Positions 18,965 to 29,873 are shown, numbered from the stretch's first letter. The stretch is 64,000 nucleotides of DNA from Micromonospora sp. C31 (GCF_018070575.1 NZ_JAGPXN010000013.1:124001-188000), one strand, 5' to 3'. Made by a program: numbers and translations. Notes: generated by a model not told the origin, from the letters alone.

Positions 18965-19750
18965 TCAGCCGCGGGTGGTCAGCGCGACCTGTCCCAGGGC
19001 ACCGAAGGAGGCCCGCACGGTGTCACCCGGTACGAGGTCCACGGCCGCCGCCCAGGAACCGGAGAGCACGAGCTGCCCGGCCCGGATCCCGGTGCCGAAC
19101 CCGGACAGGATGCGGACCAGACATGCCACGGACTCGGCCGGGTGACCCATCACGGCACAGCCCCGCCCCGCCTGCACACCGTGGCGGCTACGCAGCTGCA
19201 TGCGCGCGTCGGCCAGGTCCGTCGTGTCGGGCGGCACGCCGGCGCCGAGGACGGCCAACGCCGACGAGGCGTTGTCGGCGACGGTGTCCACGAGGCCGAT
19301 CCGCCAGTCCTGGATCCGGCTGTCGAGCACCTCCAGCGCCGGCAGGACCTCCGCGGTGGCGGCCAGCACGTCCTGCGCGGTCACGGTCGGGCCGGTGAGA
19401 TCCGCCGCGAACCGGAACGCGATCTCGCCTTCGACCTTCGGCGCGATGAACCGGCTCAGGTCGAGGTCGGCGCCGTCGTCGAGCACCATCCGGTCGGTCA
19501 GGTAGCCGAAGTCGGGATGGTCGATGCCGAACATCGACTGGATCGCCTCGCTCGTCGCACCGATCTTGAGTCCGGCCAGGACCGCGCCGTCCGCCAGCTC
19601 CATCTCGCGCAGCTCGCTCTGGACGGCGTAGGCGTCCGCCAGGTCGAACTGCGGATGCCGGGCCGAGATCGGCGGCACGGCACGAAGAGTCAGCGCCGCC
19701 ATCCGGAGCTCCCCCGCGAGTTCGCGGTGCAGCGACGGCGTGGCGGCCAC
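18965..19750 (-). CDS. mhpD: 2-keto-4-pentenoate hydratase / oxalocrotonate decarboxylase family
   Basis: 261-residue MhpD-type enzyme, family length. Signatures: LAGLKIGATSEAIQSMFG, LDLSRFIAPKVEGEIAFRF with the metal-binding acids, and a C-terminal half containing GHPAESVACLVRILSGFG and GQLVLSGSWAAAVDL. In catabolism it hydrates 2-hydroxypenta-2,4-dienoate to 4-hydroxy-2-oxovalerate. Here, beside the matching aldolase and aldehyde dehydrogenase but with no aromatic ring-cleavage genes, it may run in reverse to dehydrate a 4-hydroxy-2-oxo acid. The GTG start at 19750 overlaps the methyltransferase stop by one base (TAGTG), so it is translationally coupled to it. Confidence 0.88.
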   Translation of the reverse strand: MAATPSLHRELAGELRMAALTLRAVPPISARHPQFDLADAYAVQSELREMELADGAVLAGLKIGATSEAIQSMFGIDHPDFGYLTDRMVLDDGADLDLSRFIAPKVEGEIAFRFAADLTGPTVTAQDVLAATAEVLPALEVLDSRIQDWRIGLVDTVADNASSALAVLGAGVPPDTTDLADARMQLRSRHGVQAGRGCAVMGHPAESVACLVRILSGFGTGIRAGQLVLSGSWAAAVDLVPGDTVRASFGALGQVALTTRG

Positions 19751-20736
19751 TACCTGGCCGCCACGAAGAGCCGGCCACCGGGCACGCCGAGCGGTACGCA
19801 CCCGGTCTCGGAGAAGCCGGCGGCCTGGAACGTGTCCAGCCACTGCCGCTCGGTCGGGAGGGTCACCCGCATGAAGCTGGCGTGCAGGTAGGTGAAGAGC
19901 GCGCTGAACCTCCGCTCCGTCGGATCGGGCGCGTAGGAGACCGCGTCGGCGACCGCCATGAACCCGCCCGGAGCCAGCGCGTCGCGGCAGGCGCCCAGCA
20001 CGGCCTTGGCCACCGACTCGTCCGCCACGATGTCGTGCATGACGAAGCACGCCAGCACGGCGTCCGCGCCCTCGACCGGTCCGGGATCGTCCGCGAGGGA
20101 CTGGACCGTACGCTCGACGACCTTGAGCCGGTCGTCCACGCCCGCGGCGGCGGCGGCCTCCCGCGCCGCGGCACACGCGGCGCCGCTGCTGTCGAGCGCC
20201 ACGCCCGTACGCCCCGGAGCCTGCCCGAGGAGCTCGATGAGCAGCCCGCCGGCGCCGGCGCCGAGGTCGGCCACGTGCGCGGCACCGGCCGAGGCGACCC
20301 GGTCGACGATCGGCGGATAGAACGCCCGCTCGCCGATCCACCGCGAGCTGACCGCCACCCGGCGTCCGTCGCGCCGGTGGACCCGGGCGGCCGCCTCGCG
20401 GTCGGTGAGGAACTCCCGCGCGTTGGCGAGGAACGGGCCGTTGGCGCTCATGGCCCAGGACACGTATCCGGCCGCGTACCGTCGGTCCGGGTAGTCCTCG
20501 GCCGCCTGGAAGCGGTTCGGGACGTCCGTGCCGACCACCAGCCCGGCGGCGACCAGCGCGGCAAGGTAGTCGTCCACGCCGGCCTGCGGAAGCTCGGCGG
20601 TCCTGGCCAGATCGGCGGCGCTGAACGTGTCGCCCGAGTCCAGCAGTCGGTCCACTCCGATCTCCGCGCCGATCTGCAGCAGCGCGGCGACCGCGGCCAG
20701 GTCGGCCGCCTCGTCGAGCGGGGAATGGCGTTGCAT
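19750..20736 (-). CDS. SAM-dependent C-methyltransferase, alpha-keto-acid type
   Basis: 328 residues: an N-terminal winged-helix dimerisation region (ADLARTAELPQAGVDDYLAAL) and a class I methyltransferase fold with the SAM-binding ADLGAGAGGLLIELLG, acidic GVALDSSG, and ACFVMHDIVADES. From memory, the middle segment (AAGYVSWAMSANGPFLANAR, RRVAVSSRWIGERAFYPP) resembles enzymes that C-methylate alpha-keto acids, such as the 2-ketoarginine methyltransferase MrsA and the streptogramin SgvM. The substrate here would be the 4-hydroxy-2-oxo or 2-oxo-4-enoic acid made by the flanking genes, methylated at C-3 (inference). Start ATG 20736 has a strong GGAGGAG. Lies between the aldolase and hydratase genes, same strand. 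O-methylation is the alternative. Confidence 0.85.
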   Translation of the reverse strand: MQRHSPLDEAADLAAVAALLQIGAEIGVDRLLDSGDTFSAADLARTAELPQAGVDDYLAALVAAGLVVGTDVPNRFQAAEDYPDRRYAAGYVSWAMSANGPFLANAREFLTDREAAARVHRRDGRRVAVSSRWIGERAFYPPIVDRVASAGAAHVADLGAGAGGLLIELLGQAPGRTGVALDSSGAACAAAREAAAAAGVDDRLKVVERTVQSLADDPGPVEGADAVLACFVMHDIVADESVAKAVLGACRDALAPGGFMAVADAVSYAPDPTERRFSALFTYLHASFMRVTLPTERQWLDTFQAAGFSETGCVPLGVPGGRLFVAAR

Positions 20737-20776
20737 TGCTCCTCCTAAGTCCTGTGATGGGAACCCTGAAGACCGC

Positions 20777-21808
20777 TCACACCTGGCTCGATGCCTCCTG
20801 CTCGGCGGCCAGCGTCATGGCGACCTCGATGATGGTGTCCTCCTGGCCGGCCACCACCCGGCGGTTGCCCAGCTCCAGCAGGATCCGGCGGGGGTCGACG
20901 CCGAAGCGGGCGCTCGCGCGCCGCACCGGCGCGGCGAACCCGGAGAACACGCCGGCGATCCCGCTGGCGATGGTGACGCTGTCGTTGGTGGGCACGTGCT
21001 TGACGAACCGCTCCTGCGCCACATCGGCCGCGTCCAGCGCACCGAAGAGCTGGATGTCGGTCTCGACCTGCCCGACGTGCAGGTTGGCGGCGACGAGTTC
21101 GATCGGTGCGTTGCCCGCGCCCGCGCCGAAGCCGCGCGCCGTTACGTCGACGATGGTCGCCCCGGCCTCGATCGCCGCCATGCTGTTGACGACCGACATG
21201 CCGAGGTTGTTGTGCGCGTGGAAGCCGACCGCGATGTCGAGGTTCTCGACGAGCTCGCCGACCTTCTCGCGGACCCTCTCCGGCGTGTACGCGCCGGCGG
21301 AGTCCATCAGGATGACCGCCTCGGCGCCGTAGCCCTGCATGAGCCGGGCCTGTTCCACCAGCTTCGCCGCGGCGGCCATGTGGCTCATCAGCAGCATTCC
21401 CTTGACGGCGACGCCCATCGCCCGCAGCATCGTGACCTGCTGCCGGGTGACGTCCGCCTCGGTGCAGTGCGCGCCGACCCGGACCTCGTCCACGCCGCAG
21501 TCCAGCGCCGGCTTGAGGTCCCGCTCGACACTGGCGAACCCGGGGATGGACAGCACGCCGAGGCGGGCCGTACGCAGCTCGGCCTTGGCGGCCCGCAGCA
21601 TCTCGGCGTCGCTGAGCGCGGCCATGCCGACCTGGATGGACGAGGCGCCCAGTCCGTTGCCGTGGCCGACCTCGACGACGTCCACGCCGGCCGCCTCGGC
21701 CGCCCGCGCGTAGGCGCTGATGTCCGCGCGGCCGAGTTGGTGGCCGACCGCGTGGTTGCCGTCGCGCAGGGTCGTGTCGCAGATGCTGAGTTTCGGTGCG
21801 CCGCTCAT
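20777..21808 (-). CDS. mhpE: 4-hydroxy-2-oxovalerate aldolase (DmpG/MhpE)
   Basis: 343-residue class II pyruvate aldolase of the HMGL-like TIM-barrel family. The divalent-metal and catalytic motifs are clear: ICDTTLRDGNHAVGHQ at the N-terminus, EVGHGNGLGASS, ILMDSAGAYTPERV, and VGFHAHNNLGMSVVNSM with the metal-binding histidines. It reversibly joins pyruvate and acetaldehyde. Its ATG overlaps the dehydrogenase stop (ATGA), as expected for two subunits of a channelling complex. In catabolic operons it cleaves; here no ring-cleavage genes are near, so synthesis of a 4-hydroxy-2-oxo acid for the peptide is more likely. NikB of nikkomycin is a precedent for this use in antibiotic biosynthesis. 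Confidence 0.93.
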   Translation of the reverse strand: MSGAPKLSICDTTLRDGNHAVGHQLGRADISAYARAAEAAGVDVVEVGHGNGLGASSIQVGMAALSDAEMLRAAKAELRTARLGVLSIPGFASVERDLKPALDCGVDEVRVGAHCTEADVTRQQVTMLRAMGVAVKGMLLMSHMAAAAKLVEQARLMQGYGAEAVILMDSAGAYTPERVREKVGELVENLDIAVGFHAHNNLGMSVVNSMAAIEAGATIVDVTARGFGAGAGNAPIELVAANLHVGQVETDIQLFGALDAADVAQERFVKHVPTNDSVTIASGIAGVFSGFAAPVRRASARFGVDPRRILLELGNRRVVAGQEDTIIEVAMTLAAEQEASSQV

Positions 21809-22695
21809 GACCGGCCCCGTTCCGCCCGGGCCTCCGCGACCGCGAGCGCGGCGCAGGTGATGATGTCGAGGTTGCCGGCGTAGCGCGGGAACCAGTCGCC
21901 CCGGCCCTCGACCTCCACGACGATGGTGGTGCGGTCACCGACCGCCACCGGCGGGACGACGACGCGGTAGCCGGGCACGTACGACCTGATCAGCTTCTCC
22001 ATCATGGCGACGGAGGCGCGCAGGGCGTCCAGGTCGAGCCGTTCGGCGTTCGTCACCGAGATGGAGTTGCGCATGACGATGCCGGGGTCGGCGGGGTTGA
22101 TGATCAGCACGGTCTTGGTGCGCCGCACGCCGCAGAACTCGATGGTCGCCTGCTCGGTGGTGTGCACGTACTCGTCGAGGTTGGCCCGGGACGCGGGGCC
22201 GACGGTGGCCGAGGCGCTGGCCGAGACGATCTCCAGGTAGTCGATGCCCTCCGCGGCCTCCGCCATGCAGTGGGCCATCGGGACCGCCGCCTGTCCCCCG
22301 CAGGTGACCATGCTGAGATACTGCTCGTCCAGGCAGTCGTCCAGGTTGAGCGCCGGCACGCAGAACTTGCCGAGGTGCGCCGGCGTGAGGTCGACGAACG
22401 GCAGCCCGGTGGGCGCGACGACGGACCAGTGGCGGGTGGCGTCGTCGGCCGAGGTCGCGTCGAAGACCAGGTCGATGTGCTCGGCGCGGGCGGCGACGGC
22501 GTCGATGCCGGCCACGCTGGTGGGCACCCCGTGGCGCTCGGCCAGCTCGATCCCGGGCGATCCGGCGCGGCGCCCGGCGAACAGGACGCACTCCAGCAGG
22601 GGGGACGCCTCGACCTTCAACAGCAGGTCGGTTCCGATGTTGCCCGTGCCCACGATGGCTACCCGTAGGGGTGGCGGGCTCGTGTGGGTACTCAT
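21805..22695 (-). CDS. mhpF: Acylating acetaldehyde dehydrogenase (DmpF/MhpF)
   Basis: 296-residue NAD-dependent CoA-acylating aldehyde dehydrogenase. Rossmann motif VAIVGTGNIGTDLLLKV near the N-terminus; catalytic Cys in LSMVTCGGQAAVPMAHC; further conserved segments are DATSADDATRHW and MRNSISVTNAER. The ATG at 22695 follows AGAGGAAG. It interconverts acyl-CoA and aldehyde and hands the aldehyde to the aldolase encoded next (ATGA overlap). In this cluster it probably reduces acetyl-CoA or another short acyl-CoA, as NikA does with picolinoyl-CoA in nikkomycin biosynthesis (precedent from memory). It starts 60 bases after the stop of the thioesterase-bearing NRPS, so the cassette is likely co-transcribed with the NRPS genes. 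Confidence 0.93.
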   Translation of the reverse strand: MSTHTSPPPLRVAIVGTGNIGTDLLLKVEASPLLECVLFAGRRAGSPGIELAERHGVPTSVAGIDAVAARAEHIDLVFDATSADDATRHWSVVAPTGLPFVDLTPAHLGKFCVPALNLDDCLDEQYLSMVTCGGQAAVPMAHCMAEAAEGIDYLEIVSASASATVGPASRANLDEYVHTTEQATIEFCGVRRTKTVLIINPADPGIVMRNSISVTNAERLDLDALRASVAMMEKLIRSYVPGYRVVVPPVAVGDRTTIVVEVEGRGDWFPRYAGNLDIITCAALAVAEARAERGRS

Positions 22696-22755
22696 CCGGT
22701 TCTTCCTCTCGTCCGGCCGCGCCCGTCGGGGCGCGGCCGGCATCCGTGACGACGG

Positions 22756-25700
22756 TCAGCCCTCACCCAGCACGTCGGCGATGACGCGGGCGAGCCTGGT
22801 GACGTGCGGCGGCTTGATGACGCTGAAGTGGTCGCCCGGCACCCGGTGCACCCGCACGCCGCCGGTGCAGAGCTCCTCCCAGCGCGCCAGGTAGTCCGGG
22901 TAGCTCTGGCCGGAGGTGACCTCGTGCCGGCCGTCGGCGAGCTCGTCGCTGACGATCAGTTCCAGCCGCCCCGGCCAGGGACGGTGCCGGTACTCGACGT
23001 CGACCTCCATGACCTCGCGCCAGATCCGGACCTGCCGGGGCCACGAGTCCCCCACACCGCGCTCGGGCAGCGCGATGCCGGTCTCCTCGTCGACGTCGTC
23101 CACGAGATGCTCGAGCAGGTCGAGGATCTCCCGGCGGCGTTGCGGCGTGTCGCCCCCGTCGCCGCCGGCGCCCACCTCCTGCAGCAGCAGTTCGAGGCGG
23201 CGGATGAGGGCGAGCTCGCTCCAGGCGTCGGCGCGGGTGTGGATGTCCAGGCCCGGATCGAGCAGGATCAGCGTCACCTCGTGCCCGTCCTCGACCAGCC
23301 GGTGGGCCATCTCGCTGGCGATGCCGCTGCCGCCGCACCAGCTGAACAGCCGGTACGGGCCGTGCGGTTGGGCCCGGCGGAGTTCGTCGCCGTAGCGTTC
23401 GGCCATCTGCGCGGTGGTGGGCGTGCCCTCCGGGTGCGGGCCCGGCCATTCGAACGCCGCCACCGGCTGGCCGGGGGGCAGGTGCGGGGCCAGGCGCAGG
23501 TACCAGTGGGCGCTGCCACCACCGGGGTGCACGCAGAACAGCGGAGGCCGGCCGTCGCCGTCGCGTCGCAGCCACATCATCGCGCCGGCCGTCGCCGCCG
23601 GGTCCTGAAGTGTCGCGGCCAGCCCGGCGACGGTGCGGTGTTCGACGAACGAGCCGAAGGTCAGCTCGTAGCCGTGCCGACTGCGCAGCGTCGCGGTCAG
23701 CCGCATCATCGCCAGCGAGTGGCCGCCGAGCGCGAAGAAGTCGTCGTGCACACCGATCCGCTCGATGCCGAGCGCCTCGCTCCAGGCGGTGGCGATGTGC
23801 TGCTCGACGTCCGATCGCGGCGCGACGTACTCGACGTCGGTCACCGGCCGCGAGCCGTCCGGCGCCGGGAGGGCGCTCCGGTCGACCTTGCCGTTGCGGG
23901 TGTACGAGAAGTCGTCCACGGACAGGTAGTGGTGCGGGACGAGGTGCTGCGGCAACCGTTCACGCAGGTGGTCGCGCAGCGCGGCCACGGACGCCGCGGT
24001 GCCGTTCGCGGGGCGGGTGTACGCGACGAGCGAGGCGTCCGGGGTGCCGGCCCGGTGCACGGCGACCACGGCGGCGGCGACCGCCGGGTGGGTGGCGAGG
24101 GCGTGCTCGATCTCGCCCAGCTCGATCCGGAACCCGCGGACCTTGACCTGGTGGTCCCGGCGCCCGTGGAAGTGCAGGGTGCCGTCGGGGTCGCGGGAGA
24201 CCACGTCGCCGGTGCGGTACATGCGCTCGCCCGGCCGGGACGCGTACGGGTCCGGCACGAACCGCTCGGCGGTGAGTGCCGGCCGGTTGAGGTATCCGCG
24301 CACCACGCCCGCCCCGCCGAGCACCAGTTCCCCGCGTACGCCCGGAGGCAGCAGGCGCAGTTCGTCGTCGACGACGTAGGCGCGCACGTTGTCCAGCGGG
24401 AGCCCGATCGGCGGCGGTGCCGTGGCCGTGGCCGGTAGCTCGGCGATGGTGGCGACGACGGTGGTCTCGGTGGGTCCGTACGCGTGCAGGACCCGGACCC
24501 GGTCGGCCCACCGCGCCGCCTGGTCGGCCGTGCACGCCTCGCCACCGGTGACCAGCACCCGCAGGCGCGGGAAGGCGGCCGGGTCGAGGCGGTCCAGCAG
24601 CGGCGGTGGCAGGGTCATGTGGGTCAGCGCGGCCGCGTGGCGGCGGAGGTCACCGGGGTCGGCGTCCGGCGGGGGCAGCACCAGCGTCGCGCCGTTGGCG
24701 AGGGCCAGCAGGATCTCCCAGACCGACGCGTCGAAGCTGGGAGAGGCGAACTGGAGCACCTCGTCCCCGGCGTGGGCGGCCAGGACCCGCCGCTGGGCGT
24801 GGCAGAAGTTGAGCACACTGCGGTGGGTGACCGCGACGCCCTTGGGCCGTCCGGTGGAGCCCGACGTGTAGATGACGTAGGCGAGGTTGTCCCCGTTGAG
24901 CCGTACCGCCGGCGGGTAGGCCGCCCGGGGTCGGCCGTTCGCGAGGTCGGCGACGAGCACCGTCGCGGTCGTGCGCGGCAGCTTTGCGGCCAGGTCGCCG
25001 TCGGTCAGCACCACCACGGGCGCCGCGTCGCGGATCATGTCGCCGACCCGCTCGGCGGGATAGGCCGGATCGAGCGGCAGGTAGGCCCCGCCGGCCTTGA
25101 GGACGGCCAGCATCGCGACGATGAGGTCGGTCCCGCGGGGCAGGTGGATGCCGACCACCGTGTCGGCCCGGGCGCCCAGCTCCGCCAGGCGCGCGGCGAG
25201 GCGGTCGGACCGGTCGTGCAGCTGCCCGTAGGTGAGCGTGGCGTCGCCGTGCCGCACCGCCACCGCGGCGGGCGCGGCGACCGCGCGCTCGACGACGAGG
25301 TCGTGGACGAACGGTTCCGCCGGGAACCGCTCGACGGGCTGGTACGCCTCGACCGCCCAGGCCCGGTCGGCGGCGCTCAGCCCGACGTCCGTGTCGCCGT
25401 CGGGGTCGGCGGCCATCGCCTCCAGCACGTGCCGGTAGGTCCGGGCCAGCAGTTCGAGGTACGGCCGGTCGATGTCGGCGGGCCGGGCGCCCAGCCGCAG
25501 GACTCCCGGGAAGGTCCACACGTCCAGCCCGACGCTGCTCGGGCTGAAGTCGTCGACCATCTCGACCGACTCGGCGGGGCCGTCGAGCACGTGGAAGTCC
25601 AGGTACGAGAAGCCGACCCGCAGCAGCGGCGTGCCATTGCCCCACTGGCGTTGCATGGCCGGCAGCGGGTAGCGGCGGTGCGGCCAGAGGCGCGCCTCAC

Positions 25701-28700
25701 CGGCGAAGACGGCTTGGACCAGAGCCCGCCAGGTGCGGGCGGATGTGTCGGCGGCGAACGGCACGGTGTTCAGGTACATGCCGAACACCTCGTCGCCCCG
25801 CAGCCGCTCGGGCCGGCCGTTGCAGAGCAGGCCGCTGAAGAACCGCTGCCGGCCGGTGACGATGCTCAACACCTTGAGGTGCGCGGCGTGCAGCACGCTC
25901 TTCAGGGAGGTGCCGGCGGCGGCGGAGAGCCGGCGCAGTGCGGGACGCAGGTCGGCCCACGGCACCTCGATGACGGTCGCCGGGGCGTCCGACCCGGTGC
26001 CCCACGCCGGCGGGAGTTCGAGCCGGTCCGACCCGGCGACGGTCGCCGCCCAGAAGCCACGGTCCGTCGCCGAGGCGAGGGACTCGCGCTCGCGGGCGAC
26101 GAGGTCGGCGAAGCGCACCGCCGGCGGTGGCGGCAGGTCGGGCCGCTCGCCGCGGCGCAGCGTCCGGTACGACGAGATCAGCATCCCCACCGTGGAGGTG
26201 TGGCTCCAGCCGTCGAGGATGGCGTGGCTCTCCGAGTGGGTCAGCCGCCATTCGGAGTCGCCGAGCTGGTGCACGTGGTAGCGCAGCAGCGGCGCCGTGG
26301 TGATGTCGAACGGCCGGACGCGCTCGGCCCGCAGGTGCGCGCGTACCGCCTCCTCCTGCTCGTCGGGCCGCAGCCCGCGCAGGTCGTCATAGCCGATCGG
26401 CAGGTCCACCGACGCGTGGACGAGCTGCATCAGTTCGGAGTAGCCGGACAGGTCGAACGACGTACGCAGGATCTCGTGCCGGTCCGTGAGCAGCCGGCCG
26501 GCCTCCCGCAGCGCGTCCAGCGAGAAGGGCAGCTCATCGGTGATCCCGTAACAGGAGACGTTGCGGTAGACCGGCCGGTCGCCGCCGGAGAGCATCTCGA
26601 AGAGCATGCCCGCCTGGTTCTGGGTGATCGGATAGGCGTCGACGAGCCCGTCCGGCAGCCGGCTGCGGTCCGCGTCGCTCACCAGCGCGAACCGGCCGAC
26701 GGTCGACTCCGCCTCCTCGGCCGGCCCGGTCCGCACGGCCACACCCGCCAGCTCGGCCACGCTCTGGTGCGTGAACAGGTCCTGGACCGACACGGCGAGG
26801 CCGGCCGCCCGCAGCAGGCCCACCATCCGGATCGCCCGCATGGAGTCGCCGCCGAGCAGGAAGAAGCTGTCCGTCACGCCGACCGTCTCGATGCCGAGCG
26901 CCACGCCGAACGCGTCGGCTATCCGCTTCTCGGTCTCGTCGCGCGGGGCGACGTGGCCGTCGCCCCCGGCGCCCGGCACCGGGTCGGGTGCCGGCAGGGC
27001 GCGGCGGTCCACCTTGCCGCTGGCCGTCAGCGGCAGGGCGGGCAGGATCCTCCAGCGCGCCGGAACCATCGCGTCCGGCAGCCGAGCCAGCAGGTACGCG
27101 CGCACCCGGTCGACGGTCTCCGGCCCGACGAGATGGCCGACGAGTTGCCCGTCGTGGACGGCCACCGCCGCCGCGGTGACGCCGGGAGCCTCGTGCAGCA
27201 CGGCCTCGACCTCGCCGAGCTCGATGCGCTGACCCCGGATCTTCACCTGGTCGTCGATCCGGCCGAGGTACTCGATGCTGCCGCAGGGACGGTGGCGGGC
27301 CAGGTCACCGGTGCGGTACAGGCGCCGCCCCGGCGCGGCGGCGAACGGGTCGGGGATGAACCGTTCGGCGGTCAGCGCGGCCCGGCCGAGGTAGCCCCGG
27401 GCGAGCTGCACGCCACCGATCAGCAGCTCGCCGGGGACGCCGACCGGGGCGGGCCGCAGGGCCGCGTCGACGATGTGGGCGGTGGTGTTGGCGATCGGGC
27501 GGCCGATGGTGACCGGCTCGCCGGGCTCGCACCGCGTCGCGGTGACGTCGACCGCGGTCTCCGTCGGGCCGTACAGGTTGTGCAGCTCGCAGCCGATCCG
27601 ATCGTGCACCTTGGCGGCCAGCTCGGCCGGCAGCGCCTCGCCGCTGCAGATCAACCGCCGCAGGGACGGCAGCGCCCCGACGGGTTCGGCCAGGAAGGCC
27701 CGCAGCATCGACGGCACGAAGTGGAGGGTGGTGATCCCCTCCGTCCGGATCGTCTCGGCCAGGTACGCCGGGTCGCGGTGCCCGCCTGGACGGGCGAGGA
27801 CCAGCGTCGCGCCGGTGACCAGCGGCCAGAACAGCTCCCACACCGACACGTCGAACCCGACCGGCGTCTTCTGCAACACCCGGTCCGAGGCGTCGAGGCG
27901 GTAGACGTCCTGCATCCACAGCAGGCGGTTCACGATCGCGCCGTGCTCGATCAGGACACCCTTGGGCCGGCCGGTCGACCCGGACGTGTAGATGAGGTAG
28001 GCGGCGTGCCCGGGCGTGATCCGCTCCGACGGCGAACTACCGCCGGCGGGAGACGCCTGGTCCTCGGCGGCCAGGAAGTCCTCGGTGATCACCAGGCGGG
28101 CGCCGGAGTCGCGCACCATGAAGGCGCGGCGCTGCGCCGGGAGGTCCGGGTCCACCGGCAGGTAGGCGGCGCCGGCCTTCAGGACCGCCACCAGCGCCCG
28201 CATCAGGTCCAGGCCGCGGGGCAGGCAGATCGCCACGACGGACTCGGGTCCGACCCCGGCGTCGCGCAAACGCCGCGCGAGGACGTCGGCCTCGGCGTGC
28301 AACCGGCGGTACGACAGTTCCTCGCCGTCGAAGCGCAGCGCGACCGCGTCGGGCGTACGGGCCGCCTGCGCGTCCAGCAGCTCGGTCAGGGTGTGGTGGG
28401 GGTGCGCGACGGCGGTGTCGTTCCAGGCCGCGAGTTGGGCCGTCTCGGCGTCGGTGAGCATGGGCAGCCGCGCGGCCGGGGCGTCCGGATCGGTGACGAC
28501 GGCGCTCAGCAGCCGCCGGTAGTGCCCGGCCAGCCGCCGCACGGTCGCGTCGTCGAACAACGCCGTCGGGAAGTCCACCCCGCCGGAGAGGGAGCCGTCC
28601 GCCTCCTCGGCCAGCCCGAGCGTCAGGTCGAACTTCGCCGTGGTGGGGCCGGCGGGCAGTTCCTCCCCCACCAGGCCGCCCGCGTCGAAGCGGGCCGACC

Positions 28701-29873
28701 CGCCCTCCTCGAAGAGGAACATGGTCTGGAACAGCGGGTTGCGGGACAGGTCCCGCTGCGGGGACAGCGCGTCCACGATCCGTTCGAACGGCACGTCCTG
28801 GTGCGACTGCGCGTCCAGCACCGCCTCCCGGACCCGGGCCAGCACCTCGACGAAGCTCGGCTCGCCGGACAGGTCGGTCCGCAGCACCAGCGTGTTGAGG
28901 AAGAGTCCGACCAGGCCGTGCACCTCCAGGCGGTCCCGGCCGGCGGCCGGGGTGCCCACCGCGACGTCGGTCTGTCCGGTGTAGCGGGTCAGCAGGAGCT
29001 GGAACGCGGCCAGCAGCACCATGAACGGGGTGGCGTTCGACGCCCGGCCCAGTTCCCGCAGCCGGCCGGCGACGGCGGCCGGCACCGTGAAGGTGACCAG
29101 CCCGCCGTCCGGGTTCCACACCGGCGGCCGGGGCCGGTCGGTCGGCAGCTCCAACGGCCTCAGCCCGGCCAGCCGGTCCCGCCAGTGCTCGACCTGCCGG
29201 TCCAGCCGGTCCCCGGCGAACCGGGCCCGCTGCCAGAGGGCGAAGTCCGCGTACTGGATGGGCAGCGGGGCCAGCGGGGAGGGCCGGCCGGCGACGAACG
29301 CGCCGTACAGGGCGGCCAGTTCGCGGAGGATGATCCCCTCGGACCAGCCGTCGGAGGAGATGTGGTGCATGGAGAGCACCAGGGCGTGCTCGTCCTCGGC
29401 GAGCCGGACCAGCCGGGCCCGCAACGCCGGACCGGCGGCCAGGTCGACCGGGCCCGGCGTGCCGAGCAGCTCGGTGAGGCGCTGCCGGGCCGTCTCCCGG
29501 TCGGTGTGGCCGAGGTCGGTGACCGTCAACTCGACCGGGGCGGGCGGGTCGACGACCTGTGCCGGCGCACCGTCGACGACGACGTAGCGGGTCCGCAGGA
29601 TCTCGTGCCGGGCGACCAGTTCGGTCAACGCCCGGCGCAGCGCGTCGGCGCGCAGCGGGCCGCGCAGCCGCAACCCGACGGACATCAGGTACCCGGTGCC
29701 GCCGGGCTGTAACTGGTCGAGCACCCAGAGGCGGTGCTGCCCGAAGGACAGCGGCAGCGGGCCGGTGCGGGGCGCCGGGGTGATGGTGTCGGCGCGGCGG
29801 GACTGGCCGGCCCCGCGCAGGCGCCGCTGGAGCAGTTCCTGTCGCGGGGACGCGCTCGGGGGGTGGCTGGGGG

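Noticed and set aside
18965..22695. A catabolic meta-cleavage pathway
   Set aside because: No ring-hydroxylating dioxygenase, extradiol dioxygenase or semialdehyde enzyme is present, and a methyltransferase interrupts the set within an NRPS transcript.
26100..26760. C* as a plain epimerisation domain
   Set aside because: A functional A domain follows directly with no other C domain, so a pure epimerase would leave the module without condensation; the E-type extra histidine motif is also missing.
24484..29712. A plus-strand open frame of about 1740 codons opposite the terminal NRPS
   Set aside because: It is the antisense shadow of a clearly coding GC-rich gene: Gly/Arg/Val/Gln-rich, no domain recognisable, no start signal. 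The same applies to the long frames at 29949-35198 (+), 39686-44404 (-), 1770-3761 (+) and 7050-9458 (+).
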